Of a stretch of DNA of 64,000 bases, positions 52,624 through 62,441 are shown piece by piece. Each line of letters starts with the position of its first letter. The stretch's first letter is position 1. The translations under genes and the position numbers were made by a program. The notes below the pieces were generated by a model, which saw only the letters and a list, made by a program, of their open reading frames with translations, made no database searches and was not told the origin of the DNA. This DNA is from an uncultured Nioella sp. (GTDB lineage Bacteria; Pseudomonadota; Alphaproteobacteria; Rhodobacterales; Rhodobacteraceae), in the NCBI GenBank assembly GCA_947498125.1, contig CANMJH010000002.1:935001-999000 (forward strand), read 5' to 3'.

Positions 52624-54839
52624 ATGTCATCGCCCTGTCACGTAACGAAAGTATCGCACGCCCCATGACGAACGCAGATTTTCTGAACGACCCGCTTCCT
52701 GAGCCTATTGAACTGCCCGAGGCCAAAACAAATGGCCCGCAGCGGTTCTTTAATCGCGAATTAAGCTGGCTTGCGTTCAATTGGCGTGTCTTGGAAGAAG
52801 CGGAAAATCCGCGCGTTCCATTGTTGGAACGGTTGCGGTTTTTGTCGATCTCGGCGGCGAATTTGGATGAGTTTTATACCGTCCGCGTTGCTGGCCTTCG
52901 CGAACTTGCCAATGAAGGCAATACGACGCCTTCGGATGATGGGCGCTCGCCATCCGAACAATTGCGCCTGATCAATGCCGATGCGCGCAACTTGATGCAG
53001 TCCCAACAGGCGGCATGGATTGCGCTGCGCTCTGAGCTTGAGGATGAGAAAATCTCGGTTGTTCCGGTCGCGGATCTTGGCAAAAGCGACAAGGCGGCCT
53101 TGCAGGAGATTTTCCTTAGTCAGGTTTTTCCGGTGCTGTCGCCGCTTGCCATCGATCCCGCGCATCCTTTCCCGTTTATCGCGAATGAGGGGGTGTCACT
53201 GGCCCTACAAATGAAGCGTGAACGCGACGGGCGCGAGTTGCGCGCGCTATTGCCGATCCCGCATCAGATCCCGCGATTTATCCGATTGCCCTTGGACGAA
53301 AACGTCGCGCGGTTCTTGCTGCTCGAAGACCTTTTGATAATGCATGTCGGGGCATTGTTCCCGGGGTATAAATTGACCGGCTCTTGCATCTTCCGTGTGC
53401 TGCGTGACAGCGATTTGGAAGTGGAAGAAGAGGCTGAAGATCTGGTCCGCGAGTTCGAAACCGCACTTAAGCGCCGCCGCCGTGGTCATGTGGTGCGTTT
53501 ACAGGTTTCGTCGGGTGCGCCCGAGGGGCTAAAAACAGTTATCACCCAAGAACTGGGCGTCACGGGTGACGAAATCGTTGATGTACGCGGCTTGATTGGC
53601 GTTGCGCGCCTGAAAGAGATGGTTCTGGATGAACGCCCGGATCTGTTATGGCCGAATTTCACGCCTCGGGTGCCCGAACGTGTTCAGGATCACGAAGGCG
53701 ATATGTTCTCGGCGATTAAGCAAAAGGACATGCTGCTGCATCATCCTTATGAGACCTTTGACATGGTCATCCGCTTTTTGGCGCAGGCCGCCCGCGATCC
53801 GGATGTCGTGGCGATCAAGCAAACGCTTTATCGAACGTCCAATGAAAGCCCGATCGTTGACGCGCTCTGCGAGGCGGCTGAAAACGGCAAATCAGTTACG
53901 GCGCTGGTGGAGCTGAAGGCGCGGTTCGACGAGGCCGCGAATATCCGGCAAAGCCGCAAATTGGAGCGCTCGGGCGCGCATGTTGTGTACGGGTTTATAA
54001 ACTATAAAACCCACGCCAAAATCTCGACCGTTGTGCGCCGCGAAGGCAAACGCCTTGTCACTTACACCCATTTTGGGACTGGCAATTATCACCCGATTAC
54101 GGCGCGGGTTTATACTGACCTTTCGCTATTCACTTGCGACGAGGCGCTTGGGCGCGATGCGACCAAGGTCTTTAACTATATCGGCGGATATGCCGAGCCC
54201 GAGGGGCTGGAAAATCTGGCGATCTCGCCATTGTCCTTGAAGACAACCATTATCGACGGGCTGAAAGCCGAGGCTGACTATGCCCGCGCAGGAAAACCGG
54301 CGCAGGTTTGGGTCAAGCTGAACTCGTTGATCGAACCTGATGTCATTGATGCGCTTTATGAGGCCGGGCAAGCCGGAGTTAAAATCGATCTGGTGATCCG
54401 TGGCATTTGTGGATTGCGCCCCGGTGTAAAAGGCCTGTCTGAAAATATCCGTGTGAAATCGGTGGTTGGACGTTTCTTGGAACATTCGCGGATCGTATGC
54501 TTTGGCAATGGTCACGGGCTGCCGTCGAAAAAAGCGCGGGTCTATATCAGCTCGGCCGATTGGATGGGGCGTAACCTGAACCGCCGCGTCGAAACTTTGG
54601 TCGAATGCACGAACAATACTGTCAAAGCGCAGATCGTCAGTCAGGTGATGGCGGCCAATCTGGCGGATGTGGCGCAATCTTGGGTTTTGCAGCCAAATGG
54701 CTCGTTTATTCGCCCTGATTTGTCGAAAATCGACAAGCCATTTTCATGCCATCGTTTCTTTATGGAAAACCCATCGCTGTCTGGGCGTGGTTCGGCAGGG
54801 GCCAAAGATGTGCCCGAGCTTACGCATTCAGACGATTGA
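52620..54839 (+). CDS. ppk1: Polyphosphate kinase 1
   Basis: 739 residues. N-terminal FFNRELSWLAFNWRVLEEA and LRFLSISAANLDEFYTVRVAGL, IKQTLYRTSNESPIVDALCEAAENGKSVTALVELKARFDE, HFGTGNYHPITARVYTDLSLFT and LEHSRIVCFGNG. His484 and His622 probably match the two key histidines of E. coli PPK. It makes polyphosphate from ATP reversibly. Directly coupled to hdaA upstream and followed by ppx. Confidence 0.96.
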   Translation: MNVIALSRNESIARPMTNADFLNDPLPEPIELPEAKTNGPQRFFNRELSWLAFNWRVLEEAENPRVPLLERLRFLSISAANLDEFYTVRVAGLRELANEGNTTPSDDGRSPSEQLRLINADARNLMQSQQAAWIALRSELEDEKISVVPVADLGKSDKAALQEIFLSQVFPVLSPLAIDPAHPFPFIANEGVSLALQMKRERDGRELRALLPIPHQIPRFIRLPLDENVARFLLLEDLLIMHVGALFPGYKLTGSCIFRVLRDSDLEVEEEAEDLVREFETALKRRRRGHVVRLQVSSGAPEGLKTVITQELGVTGDEIVDVRGLIGVARLKEMVLDERPDLLWPNFTPRVPERVQDHEGDMFSAIKQKDMLLHHPYETFDMVIRFLAQAARDPDVVAIKQTLYRTSNESPIVDALCEAAENGKSVTALVELKARFDEAANIRQSRKLERSGAHVVYGFINYKTHAKISTVVRREGKRLVTYTHFGTGNYHPITARVYTDLSLFTCDEALGRDATKVFNYIGGYAEPEGLENLAISPLSLKTTIIDGLKAEADYARAGKPAQVWVKLNSLIEPDVIDALYEAGQAGVKIDLVIRGICGLRPGVKGLSENIRVKSVVGRFLEHSRIVCFGNGHGLPSKKARVYISSADWMGRNLNRRVETLVECTNNTVKAQIVSQVMAANLADVAQSWVLQPNGSFIRPDLSKIDKPFSCHRFFMENPSLSGRGSAGAKDVPELTHSDD

Positions 54840-54871
54840 CCTGATCAATCACCTCGTGTCATGTCGGTTTT

Positions 54872-56452
54872 ATGAAGACGGGACAGAATTTGGCGGCGCA
54901 TCCTGCTGCGGGTGATGAGGGCGGCGAGGCCGGTCTTTTTGACACCCCGCTATTCACAGAACCAAATGCGCGGAAATTGGCGCGGGTTGGTGTGATCGAC
55001 ATTGGCTCGAACTCGGTTCGGCTTGTTGTGTTTGATGGCGCGGCGCGGTCACCCGCCTATTTCTACAATGAAAAAATATTATGCGGCCTTGGCGCCGGGT
55101 TTGTGCAAACCGGGCGTTTGTCACCGGAGGGGCGCGACCGCGCGCTGTCGGCGCTAAGGCGGTTTGCAGCACTGGCATCGGGAATGGGTGTTTCGAACCT
55201 TTTGACCGTAGCAACAGCGGCGATGCGCGACGCCGAGGACGGGCCCGAATTCAAAACGCTGGCCGAGTCCGAAACCGGGCTGACCATCCATGTGGTCAGC
55301 GGCGAAGAAGAGGCGCGGCTGTCTGCGCAAGGTGTACTGTTAGGCTGGCCCGGCGCACGCGGTATGATTTGCGATATTGGCGGATCGTCGATGGAATTGG
55401 CCGAGCTTGCGGGCGGCGGAAAAGTTGGGCGATGCGCAACTTCGGACCTTGGGCCGCTCAAGCTGATGGGGCTTAAGCTTTCCAAGAAAAAGCTAAAAGA
55501 CCACATCAAATCTGAGATTGCGAAACTGTCCGAAGGGTTTGCAAGCGAACCAAAACGCCTTTTCCTTGTCGGTGGGTCATGGCGTGCAATTGCACGGATC
55601 GATATGGATCGGCGCGGGTATCCGCTGCATGTGCTGCACGAATACCGGATGACGCGCAAAGATATATCGAAAACCCTCGAATACATCCGCGAATCCGATG
55701 CCGAAGAACTGCGCCAAAGGACCGGCACCAGCGCCGAACGTATGGCTCTTGTGCCGTTAGCGTCGCAGGTTTTGCGTGAATTGGTGCGCGGGTTTAAGCC
55801 CGGCGAAGTGGCGATCTCATCTTATGGCATTCGTGAAGGCATGCTGTATGAGCAGATGAGCGACTGGCAACGCGGCCGTGATCCATTGATCGAAGCGGCC
55901 TATCAAATGGAGATGATGAATGCGCGTATGCCGGGTTTCGGCAAGTCGCTCTATCAATTTATCTCTCCTGTTCTTGGGCGCCTGTCGGATAGCCGCCAAC
56001 GCGTCACGCGTGCAGCGTGTCTTTTGCATGACGTCACATGGCGTGCGCATCCTGATTACCGGGCAGAACTTTGTTTCGATAACGCAACCCGCGCTAATCT
56101 TGGCGGGCTGACCCATGGCGAGCGTGTCTATCTGGGATTGGCCTTGTTGCACCGTTATAAATCTGGCCGGAAGGGCACCAATTTTGAACCGCTTTTGACG
56201 CTTCTGGACGAAAAAGACATCAAATCGGCCGAGATCCTTGGACGGGCGATGCGCTTTGGAGCGATGCTGACGCTGGAAAAACCACTCGATCACGGGCAGC
56301 TGAAACTCTATCCGAAAAAGAAGATTTTGGAGCTGAAGCTGAAGACCAAGACCGCAACGAACCTGTTTGGGGAAGTGGCCGAGGCGCGGTTCAAGGCGCT
56401 TGCTTCTGCGATGGGTGTCACGCCTGAAATCAAAATCAAAGGACGCCGTTAG
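54872..56452 (+). CDS. ppx: Exopolyphosphatase (Ppx/GppA family)
   Basis: 526 residues. The Ppx/GppA domain shows VGVIDIGSNSVRLVVFDG, TVATAAMRDAEDG, VVSGEEEARLSAQG and CDIGGSSMELAEL. A C-terminal HD-like helical region follows. It releases terminal phosphate from polyphosphate. It lies 32 bases after ppk1, so synthesis and breakdown of polyphosphate are co-encoded. Confidence 0.94.
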   Translation: MKTGQNLAAHPAAGDEGGEAGLFDTPLFTEPNARKLARVGVIDIGSNSVRLVVFDGAARSPAYFYNEKILCGLGAGFVQTGRLSPEGRDRALSALRRFAALASGMGVSNLLTVATAAMRDAEDGPEFKTLAESETGLTIHVVSGEEEARLSAQGVLLGWPGARGMICDIGGSSMELAELAGGGKVGRCATSDLGPLKLMGLKLSKKKLKDHIKSEIAKLSEGFASEPKRLFLVGGSWRAIARIDMDRRGYPLHVLHEYRMTRKDISKTLEYIRESDAEELRQRTGTSAERMALVPLASQVLRELVRGFKPGEVAISSYGIREGMLYEQMSDWQRGRDPLIEAAYQMEMMNARMPGFGKSLYQFISPVLGRLSDSRQRVTRAACLLHDVTWRAHPDYRAELCFDNATRANLGGLTHGERVYLGLALLHRYKSGRKGTNFEPLLTLLDEKDIKSAEILGRAMRFGAMLTLEKPLDHGQLKLYPKKKILELKLKTKTATNLFGEVAEARFKALASAMGVTPEIKIKGRR

Positions 56453-56537
56453 GCTTTCGTGCCCTTGTGTGATTGCCTGCCCGCAGGCTTTCGCATAACA
56501 AACAGATCAATCTTATTTCTGTAAAGGCCCGAACCCA

Positions 56538-57875
56538 ATGCGCCTCAGCCGCTATTTCCTGCCCGTCCTCAAGGAAACCCCCGCCGACGCCCAGATCGTC
56601 AGCCATCGCTACATGTTGCGCGCGGGCATGATCAAGCAATCCAGCGCCGGGATTTATTCCTGGCTGCCACTTGGTTTCAAAGTGCTACGCAAGCTGGAAA
56701 ACATCGTGCACGAGGAACAGGTCCGCGCGGGTCATATTCCGATGTTGATGCCAACGCTGCAATCAGCGGATCTTTGGCGCGAAAGTGGCCGCTATGACGA
56801 CTATGGCGAAGAGATGCTGCGCATTAGTGACCGCCATGGGCGCGATATGCTGTATGGTCCCACAAATGAGGAAATGGTGACGGATATTTTCCGCAGCAAT
56901 GTGTCTTCTTACAAGGATTTGCCGCTGACGCTGTATCACATCCAGTGGAAGTTCCGCGACGAGATCCGCCCGCGCTTTGGCGTGATGCGGGGGCGCGAGT
57001 TCCTGATGAAGGATGGCTATAATTTCGACCTGACGCGCGAGGATGCACTGCATGCCTATAATCGGCATCTGGTCAGCTACCTGCGCACCTATGAGCGTAT
57101 GGGTCTGCAAGCCATTCCGATGCGCGCGGATGGTGGACCCATTGGCGGCGATTACACGCATGAGTTCCTAGTGCTGGCCGAAACCGGCGAGAGCGAGGTT
57201 TTCTATGACAGTGCGGTCACGGATCTGAAATTTGGCGATCGAGACATTGATTTCGACAACAAAGAACAATGCGAGTCGATTTTGGAGGAGTTCACGACGA
57301 AATACGCGCGCACTGATGAAACCCATGATGAGGCTCTCTTTAACGAGATCCCCGAAGACCGTCGCCGCGTGGCGCGCGGTATCGAAGTGGGACAGATCTT
57401 TTACTTTGGCACGAAATATTCCGAAGCTATGGGCGCCATGGTTCAAGGGCCGGATGGCAAAAAAGTCCCTGTCGAAATGGGCAGCCACGGTATTGGCGTG
57501 TCACGTCTGTTGGGGGCCATCATCGAGGCCAGCCATGATGAAAACGGTATTATCTGGCCCGAAGGGGTGACGCCCTTCCATGTTGGTATCATCAACCTGC
57601 GTCAGGGTGATGATGGCACAGACGCAGCGTGCGAAAGCCTATATGCCGAGTTGACGGCTGCGGGCCTAGAGCCGCTTTACGATGACCGAAATGAGCGGGC
57701 AGGGGGCAAGTTTGCCTCGATGGATCTGATTGGATTGCCTTGGCGGATCACTGTTGGCCCGCGCGGCCTGAAGAACGGGGTTGTCGAACTGACCTCTCGC
57801 CGAACAGGTGAAAGCGAAGAGATGAGCCCAGAGGCTGCGGTTGCGCGCGTGAAAGAGATTTACGCAAATCACTAA
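56538..57875 (+). CDS. proS: Prolyl-tRNA synthetase (short bacterial type without editing insert)
   Basis: 445 residues. Class II motifs: [78 protein letters not shown] (motif 2) and [16 protein letters not shown] (motif 3), then the anticodon domain. The protein lacks the about 180-residue editing insert of the E. coli enzyme, as is usual for alphaproteobacteria. Confidence 0.96.
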   Translation: MRLSRYFLPVLKETPADAQIVSHRYMLRAGMIKQSSAGIYSWLPLGFKVLRKLENIVHEEQVRAGHIPMLMPTLQSADLWRESGRYDDYGEEMLRISDRHGRDMLYGPTNEEMVTDIFRSNVSSYKDLPLTLYHIQWKFRDEIRPRFGVMRGREFLMKDGYNFDLTREDALHAYNRHLVSYLRTYERMGLQAIPMRADGGPIGGDYTHEFLVLAETGESEVFYDSAVTDLKFGDRDIDFDNKEQCESILEEFTTKYARTDETHDEALFNEIPEDRRRVARGIEVGQIFYFGTKYSEAMGAMVQGPDGKKVPVEMGSHGIGVSRLLGAIIEASHDENGIIWPEGVTPFHVGIINLRQGDDGTDAACESLYAELTAAGLEPLYDDRNERAGGKFASMDLIGLPWRITVGPRGLKNGVVELTSRRTGESEEMSPEAAVARVKEIYANH

Positions 57876-57901
57876 GCGCCACTGCGCAAGAGATTGCCGG
57901 A

Positions 57902-57936
57902 AGGAGCGCGACAGGCGATGTCGCGCTCCTTTTGTT
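57902..57936 (+). terminator. proS terminator
   Basis: A perfect 12-base stem (57902-57913 with 57919-57930), five-base loop, then a T-rich tract. Confidence 0.9.
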
Positions 57937-57987
57937 TTGGTCCCCGTGCTATGGTAGGCGTTGAGGCGATAAAAACAGAGCAGCCCG

Positions 57988-58485
57988 ATGAAAATATTCT
58001 CACTCGCGGCGGGCCTTATGGGGGCCGCAACCTTGGCGCAATTTCCTGAGGTGTCGCAGCAATACATCCAACGCCTTTCAGGCGCTGTGGATGAGTTGGC
58101 GATTGTCGTGGCCGATTTTGACCGGTCGGCGGCTTCAGCTGGCCTCAGCAGGGACGAGGCCTTGGCCGAGCTGACCGGCAGCACCTTTCTGGATGCGCGA
58201 AACAGCGATATGACACGGGCGATCTACCGGTATGAAACGTTGTCGGCGGATCTGACATTGCTACAATCTGCTGGCCCATTTGAACGCCTCATTCTGATGC
58301 CCGCGCGTCTGGATACCGATATCGGTGCGCGCGCCATCGAAGATTTCGCGCCTGCCGTTCCGGTGACGGGGGCAGGGCTGGGATTTGCTGGTATCGGCTT
58401 TTTGGGCGGCTATGGATTATGGGCCATTTTGGCGGGCCTGTTCGGGCGCGGGCTGAATTCCGCCCGCTCAAAGAAGGCTGTTTAA
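57988..58485 (+). CDS. DUF2937-family membrane protein
   Basis: 165 residues. A hydrophobic N-terminal segment, a helical periplasmic part (YIQRLSGAVDELAIVVADFDRSAASAGLSRDEALAEL) and a C-terminal membrane helix (GLGFAGIGFLGGYGLWAILAGLFGRGL). This is the DUF2937 pattern; function unknown. It sits just upstream of lolC on the same strand. Confidence 0.85.
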   Translation: MKIFSLAAGLMGAATLAQFPEVSQQYIQRLSGAVDELAIVVADFDRSAASAGLSRDEALAELTGSTFLDARNSDMTRAIYRYETLSADLTLLQSAGPFERLILMPARLDTDIGARAIEDFAPAVPVTGAGLGFAGIGFLGGYGLWAILAGLFGRGLNSARSKKAV

Positions 58486-58554
58486 GGGCCGAAGAATTTA
58501 CGGTACCCTCCCGGCCAAAGCGCCATCAAAGGCGCCCCGCGAGCAGGAGTCATC

Positions 58555-59841
58555 ATGGCCACGACGCCCAAACCTTTCGCCCGGTTCGAGTTTATGATCG
58601 CGTGGCGCTATCTGCGCGCCAAACGTGCCGAGGGCGGTGTGTCCGTCATGACCTGGATCAGCTTTCTGGGCATCATGCTGGCCGTCATGGCTCTGATTGC
58701 GACGCTCGCCGTTCGTTCTGGCTTTCGCAATGATTTCGTCGATATCATTCTAGGCGCAAATCCGCATGCCAGCGTCGTACCGCTGGCCACTCAGCTTTCT
58801 AATGGGCGCACAGTCCGTGCCGTACATGATTACGACGAAGTCGCCGAAAATCTGCGTGAAGTTGACGGCGTCATCCACGCTTTCCCTGTGATCGACGGGC
58901 AGGTGATGGCCGCTCATCAGGGGCGCAATGCAGGGGTGCAGGTGATTGGGATCACAGCGGACAACCTAACGCAGATTCCGCTGGTGGCGGAACCTGAGGT
59001 GGCTTGGGGCAATATAGCCGATTTTGGCGAAGGTATTGCGATTGGGTCAGGCGTTGCACGCCAGCTTGGCGTTGATGTGGGTGACCGCATTCGTCTGATC
59101 TCGCCCGATGGTGCACGCACCGCATTTGGCACCAGCCCACGCATTAACGCCTATGACGTGACCTATATTTTTCAGGTTGGTCGCTACGATATCGACCGCA
59201 TTCGGGTCTATATGCCCTTTGACGAGGCGCAGAGCTATTTCAACCGGGACGGCGTGGCCGATGAGGTGCAAATCCATGTTGAAGGCGCAGAGGACGTTGA
59301 TCAAATGGTCTATGAGCTGACGCGCGCTGCTGGGGCTGATGTTTTCATATGGACGTGGCGCGACAGTTCAGGCGCTTTTCTGCAAGCATTGCAGATGGAG
59401 GATAACATCATGTTCATCGTCCTTTCTATGCTGGTGCTGATCGCGACGATGAATATCGTGTCTGGCCTGATCATGCTGGTCAAAAACAAGAGCCGGGATA
59501 TTGGGATATTGCGCACGATGGGCCTGTCAGAAGGGTCCGTTCTGAGGATATTCTTTATCTGCGGAGCCTCGGTTGGCGTCGCCGGGACTCTGGCTGGCGT
59601 TGCACTTGGATGTGCCTTTGCCATCTGGATTGATCCGATCTTCAATTTCATCAACTTGATTGCAGGCGGCGGTGTTTGGGATCCGTCGGTCCGCATGTTG
59701 TCCACGCTACCGGCCGAACTGGAATTTGGCGATGTGATGAGTGCGGTTTCGCTCTCTCTTGGTCTGTCTTTCACCATTACCTATTTTCCCGCCCGCCGCG
59801 CGGCGCGCATGAACCCGGTTGAGGCGCTGCGTTATGAGTGA
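58555..59841 (+). CDS. lolC: Lipoprotein-releasing ABC transporter permease LolC/E
   Basis: 428 residues with four membrane helices, the first near residue 38. N-terminal [52 protein letters not shown], a large periplasmic domain and a C-terminal FtsX block ([46 protein letters not shown]). A single permease gene here suggests a LolF-type homodimer, as is common in alphaproteobacteria. It moves outer membrane lipoproteins to the LolA carrier. Overlaps lolD. Confidence 0.93.
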   Translation: MATTPKPFARFEFMIAWRYLRAKRAEGGVSVMTWISFLGIMLAVMALIATLAVRSGFRNDFVDIILGANPHASVVPLATQLSNGRTVRAVHDYDEVAENLREVDGVIHAFPVIDGQVMAAHQGRNAGVQVIGITADNLTQIPLVAEPEVAWGNIADFGEGIAIGSGVARQLGVDVGDRIRLISPDGARTAFGTSPRINAYDVTYIFQVGRYDIDRIRVYMPFDEAQSYFNRDGVADEVQIHVEGAEDVDQMVYELTRAAGADVFIWTWRDSSGAFLQALQMEDNIMFIVLSMLVLIATMNIVSGLIMLVKNKSRDIGILRTMGLSEGSVLRIFFICGASVGVAGTLAGVALGCAFAIWIDPIFNFINLIAGGGVWDPSVRMLSTLPAELEFGDVMSAVSLSLGLSFTITYFPARRAARMNPVEALRYE

Positions 59842-60526
59842 TCTTGTGCTGCGCCTTAAGAGTATTGAAAAAAGCTACAACGCCGGAAAGCCCAACGAAA
59901 TCGCGGTGCTGCGCGGGGCCTCGGCCCAGATTGCAACAGGTGAGATTGTTGCGTTGGTCGCTCCATCGGGCGCAGGAAAATCAACGCTGCTACATATGGC
60001 AGGTCTGTTGGATACGCCGGATACCGGGACGGTGGAAATTGCCGGGCAGGATCTTTCGAAAGCACGGGATCGCGCGCGCACCGCTGCGCGGCGGCGCGAC
60101 ATTGGGTTTGTCTATCAGTTCCACCATCTGTTGCCTGAGTTCACCGCTGCAGAAAACATCATCCTGCCGCAACTGGCTGACGGTATCGCTCAACCTGCGG
60201 CAGCAGAGCGCGCACAGGAGCTTTTGGAAAAAGTCGGGCTTGCGGCCCGTGCAGATCACCGCCCATCCGAACTTTCGGGCGGCGAGCAACAGCGAGTGGC
60301 CTTTTGCCGGTCGCTGGCCAATGCGCCAAAACTACTGCTGGCGGATGAGCCGACAGGCAACCTTGACCCCGGCACATCAGATCAGGTGTTTGATGCCCTC
60401 ATGGCTTTGGTGCGGGAAACTGGGATGGGCGCGCTGATCGCGACCCATAACTTTGATCTTGCGGCCCGCATGGACCGGGTCATCCGTTTGGAAGACGGTG
60501 TGTTGCAGGCGGGTTTGCCGCGATAG
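59834..60526 (+). CDS. lolD: Lipoprotein-releasing ABC transporter ATPase LolD
   Basis: 230 residues from the ATG at 59834, which overlaps the lolC end by eight bases. Walker [11 protein letters not shown], signature [17 protein letters not shown], Walker [15 protein letters not shown], switch His in IATHNFD. It powers lipoprotein release with the LolC/E permease. The stop is adjacent to the end of the convergent hydrolase gene. Confidence 0.95.
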   Translation: MSDLVLRLKSIEKSYNAGKPNEIAVLRGASAQIATGEIVALVAPSGAGKSTLLHMAGLLDTPDTGTVEIAGQDLSKARDRARTAARRRDIGFVYQFHHLLPEFTAAENIILPQLADGIAQPAAAERAQELLEKVGLAARADHRPSELSGGEQQRVAFCRSLANAPKLLLADEPTGNLDPGTSDQVFDALMALVRETGMGALIATHNFDLAARMDRVIRLEDGVLQAGLPR

Positions 60527-60527
60527 G

Positions 60528-61475
60528 CTAGCTGGCCTGACGATCCTGCATAGCGCCGCCCGTTTCAAACCAGGTCGTGATCGCTTCCAGGCAGGGAAGG
60601 CGAAACTCGTCGCGCTCCATCAACACCTCATGGCGCGCGCCTTCAACAAGGGTCAAACGGCCATTTGGCCAATTCTGCATGCGCTCTTTGATGGCGCTTG
60701 CCTCAACGATACTTTCTTGTGACCCAAGGATAGTCATCACTGGAATATCGAGCGGTTTTAACTCCAGCAAAGCTTCCGTTTCCTTGAGGGCCGCGTTGAC
60801 CCAAGTCACTGATGGTCCGCCAAGCGCAAGCTCGGGATGTTGATCGATTTGTCCTTTCATATAGGCAAACATATCCGGATCCGATGTCAGGGGGTTGCCC
60901 TCAAATATCATAGGACCGGCCGGGCCAGTGGTCGGGGCAAAGCTTTTGTCATAGCCAAGCGGCTTGGACAGTCCGACAACGATGCCTGAAATAGCGCGCA
61001 TAAAGCGTGACATGCGGATGCCCCACATCGGCGCCGTGAACGCCACAGCAGAGGCAGGAAGTCCATCATAAAGCGCGCGCAGGCCAATTGCGCCGCCCAT
61101 AGAATGGCCCAAGACAAAGCAGGGTTTCTTAAGGTCAAGCTGGCGAAACGCGGCGCGGACGGCATCAACATCGTCGCGATATTCATCGAAACTGGTGACA
61201 TGGCCCATGTCGCGGCGATGATCCGGGCGGTCTGCAAGGCCCTGACCGCGCCAATCCACGGCAACCATCCCAAAACCGCGCGCAGCAAGATCGCTGGCGA
61301 GACGCCCATATTTCTCTAAAAATTCGGTGCGTCCCGGGAACATCAAAACTGTCCCCTTTTCGCCGCGCGGCCAAACGCCGATGCGAATGCGCGTGCCGTC
61401 TTTGGTGGTCAGCCAATAGGCCTTTGCCCCCTCTGGGCCACCTGCAATGTCAGCTAGAAAAGGGGCTGGTTCCAT
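60528..61475 (-). CDS. Alpha/beta hydrolase (lysophospholipase-type)
   Basis: 315 residues. The nucleophile elbow GHSMGG (LGHSMGGAIGLRAL), MVAVDWRGQGLADRPDHRRDMGHVTSFDEYRDDVDAV and the C-terminal histidine in EGARHEVLMERDE complete the triad. It is close to PldB-type lysophospholipases/monoacylglycerol lipases. Substrate is inferred. It lies seven bases after the SCP2-type gene on the same strand. Confidence 0.92.
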   Translation of the reverse strand: MEPAPFLADIAGGPEGAKAYWLTTKDGTRIRIGVWPRGEKGTVLMFPGRTEFLEKYGRLASDLAARGFGMVAVDWRGQGLADRPDHRRDMGHVTSFDEYRDDVDAVRAAFRQLDLKKPCFVLGHSMGGAIGLRALYDGLPASAVAFTAPMWGIRMSRFMRAISGIVVGLSKPLGYDKSFAPTTGPAGPMIFEGNPLTSDPDMFAYMKGQIDQHPELALGGPSVTWVNAALKETEALLELKPLDIPVMTILGSQESIVEASAIKERMQNWPNGRLTLVEGARHEVLMERDEFRLPCLEAITTWFETGGAMQDRQAS

Positions 61476-61482
61476 AGTGCCT

Positions 61483-61776
61483 TTATCCCAAAACAGATCC
61501 CAAACGCATGGCAGTGCCCATGTCGCCGTCGAGTTTTAACCGCCCGCCCATAAACGCGGTAGTCGGGTTTAACTCACCTTCGAGGATTTCTTGAAATGTT
61601 TCCGCATCAGCGGTCAATGTTACGTCGGCATCTTCATCGGAATCTGCCGCGCGCACGCCGCCTTCATCGATCATAATCGCGCCTTCGCCTTCGATGGCGA
61701 ATTTGGCGGATCCATCAAAGCTGCCTGACATTTTTTCGGTCAGTGCAGCCACGGCGGCGGTTATGAGATCGCTCAT
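61483..61776 (-). CDS. SCP2 sterol-binding-domain protein
   Basis: 97 residues from the ATG at 61776 (MSDLITAAVAALTEKMSGSFDG). The SCP2 fold is seen in AKFAIEGEGAIMIDEGG, DVTLTADAETFQEILEGELNPTTAFMGGRLKLDGDM. Such domains bind lipids or fatty acyl chains. Being directly upstream of a lysophospholipase-like gene suggests a shared lipid role. Confidence 0.92.
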   Translation of the reverse strand: MSDLITAAVAALTEKMSGSFDGSAKFAIEGEGAIMIDEGGVRAADSDEDADVTLTADAETFQEILEGELNPTTAFMGGRLKLDGDMGTAMRLGSVLG

Positions 61777-61850
61777 AAATTCAGTCCTTTGCGTCAATTG
61801 GCCGGAAAGCTCTGGTATGACCGGCCTGAAATGCTACATTCAAAGTGACC

Positions 61851-62411
61851 ATGCGGATTATCAGTAGAACATACAACATTCTCGTCGCGGCAGCCATGGC
61901 CCTTTGGATAAGCCTTGCCGCAAGCGCAGCTATGGCGTCAGAAATTGACGAGCTTTTTGCCCGGCTGGCAGACCCCAATGAGCCGGATTGGCAGCACGTC
62001 GAACAGGAAATTATGCGCCACTGGGATCTATCCGGATCGCCCTCGGCTGACCTGTTGCTGCGCCGTGGTAAAGCCGCGCTTGAGGCGGGCGAAACTGATC
62101 GGGCCATTGACCATCTGACAGCGCTTGTTGATCACGCCCCAGAATTTGCAGAAGGCTGGGTTGCAAGGGCCGCGGCGTATCATGCTGCGGGTCTTTATGG
62201 TCCGGCCCTCTATGACTTACGTCAGGCTCTGGTTCTTGAGCCGCGCCATTTCGGAGCGCTGACCGGGATCGGCGTGATTTACGAAGAATTGGGCCGGGTC
62301 GATGTTGCACATGCTGCCTATGAAGCGGCCCTTGCCCTTAATCCCCACATGGAAGATTTGTACGACGCCATCCTTCGGCTTGGCCCTTCAGCCGGGGGCG
62401 AGGCGCTGTAA
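61851..62411 (+). CDS. Secreted TPR-repeat protein
   Basis: 186 residues from the ATG at 61851. A signal peptide ends near AAMAS, followed by several TPR units (ADLLLRRGKAALEAGETDRAIDHLTALVDHAPEFAEGW, RAAAYHAAGLYGPALYDLRQALVLEPRHF, GIGVIYEELGRVDVAHAAYEAALALNPHM). Probably a periplasmic scaffold; partners unknown. Upstream of the SUV3-like helicase gene by about 30 bases. Confidence 0.88.
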   Translation: MRIISRTYNILVAAAMALWISLAASAAMASEIDELFARLADPNEPDWQHVEQEIMRHWDLSGSPSADLLLRRGKAALEAGETDRAIDHLTALVDHAPEFAEGWVARAAAYHAAGLYGPALYDLRQALVLEPRHFGALTGIGVIYEELGRVDVAHAAYEAALALNPHMEDLYDAILRLGPSAGGEAL

Positions 62412-62441
62412 TCCCACTCAAAGAATCTGATAGGCAATCCT

